A stretch of DNA of 64,000 bases from Ciona intestinalis (lineage: Eukaryota > Chordata > Ascidiacea > Phlebobranchia > Cionidae): the NCBI RefSeq assembly GCF_000224145.3, contig NC_020167.2, positions 3,649,027 to 3,713,026 on the forward strand. The letters are read 5' to 3'. Made by a program: the position numbers and the translations under genes. This document shows, piece by piece, positions 63,215-64,000 of the stretch. The notes under the pieces are model-generated. The model did no database searches and was not told the origin of the DNA. It saw only the letters and a program-made list of their open reading frames with translations. Numbering within the stretch: the first letter of the stretch is position 1; the number at the start of each line of letters is the position of its first letter.

Positions 63215-64000
63215 GTAAGGATTATAATACTTGGTGTTAGTGAAAAATGTTGCTAACTGCCAGACTGTCATGTTTTAAGAGTCACGAATGGATTTTAATT
63301 AGAATTAACTATCGAAAGTATCTTGAAGCCGGTCCCTTTTATTTACCGTAGCTAAACGCCTTGCTTATTCCTCTTTCTTACAACAGCACAAAACTCAGTT
63401 CACTCTTGTATATCATGTTTGCTAAAGACTGCGACTCGCTTATAGAAGCAACAATTTAATGACGAAAGACACACGAACAAAAGAACAGCGTGATAACTGC
63501 AGCATCTAGATATGTAACAGCAGGGGTGTTTGGTCTGGCTCTAGACCTTACAGTTACCTTCCACAACTTCCAAAATACGCAATTATCTTTTCAGATAGGC
63601 CAGTAGAATGACCCAGAAAACTCACACACACAAAACATATGTATAAGAAACTGCAACACTTAAATGCACGAATTTGTGACACACATACAAAAATATCCAA
63701 CCACTGACTAGTATAACCACTAACCCCAATAACTACTAACCCCTCTTCACCTCTGTCCTCTAACTAACAACCCTTGAAACCACCAACCTCTAACACTTCC
63801 AACAGTTTATTCTGTAACACACTGGAGAATTCTTACGCAATGTCAAACTATAATTGCTCCGCTGCGATTGAAAGAGTTAAACACCTATAAAGATGACTTC
63901 ACATTATTATTTGGCGAATATTTGTTATTTATTGAGAATTGTAAGAGACAAAGGGCTTAGGCTATCATTATAAAAAATACATTTATGTATTTTTTTATAT
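63215..64000. other. TM9SF3 intron 3 to window end
   Basis: Contains the third CTAACCCC-type tract at about 63700-63830 (CACTAACCCCAATAACTAC, CCAACCTCTAACACTTCCAA). No exon recognised. Confidence 0.5.

Overview
The window is from an invertebrate chordate, a tunicate of the genus Ciona (most likely C. intestinalis/robusta, not provable here). The DNA is AT-rich. Genes are split into many small exons with short introns, two start codons follow acceptor-like AGs of the kind used for spliced-leader trans-splicing, and the encoded proteins are animal orthologues. Two runs of N (1024-1523, 2646-2695) mark it as an assembly scaffold. No virus-like or LTR elements were recognised.

Left 8 kb: a tRNA-Glu/tRNA-Gly pair sits in a unit of about 765 bp that starts to repeat before running into the first gap. 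A 5'-truncated LINE with clear target duplications follows, then a 3.04-kb foldback DNA transposon with arms of about 0.9 kb and a broken THAP-domain gene, a 0.5-kb MITE, and a G-rich/(TTCA)n repeat zone.

Centre, 9-35.5 kb: a GGT7-like gamma-glutamyltransferase (+) holds an antisense alpha-2,3-sialyltransferase gene (ST3GAL1/2-like) inside its first intron. Next comes a six-exon gene for a 77-residue basic protein that I do not recognise, with TATA box and poly(A) signal. VMA21 and SNX25 follow, only 54 bp apart in the same direction, which looks like a Ciona trans-spliced operon. PIGA (-) then faces SNX25 tail to tail.

Right, 37-64 kb: a class B1 receptor resembling PTH receptors (-) spans 37-45 kb, followed by about 8 kb without a convincing gene. 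A secreted collagen/coiled-coil/pentraxin protein (-) and a trefoil/trypsin-like protease (+) form a divergent pair, reminiscent in layout of a recognition-molecule/protease couple in innate immunity. The 5' end of TM9SF3 (+) runs off the window.

More than 25 copies of one MITE family of about 190 bp (ends AGTAGGGTGGGGGAAG, TA target) are scattered through introns and spacers, twice nested in one another. hAT-type MITEs and SINE-like repeats sit in introns, several touching splice sites. All exon models were built by eye from reading frame, phase and GT/AG signals; every junction given keeps phase.
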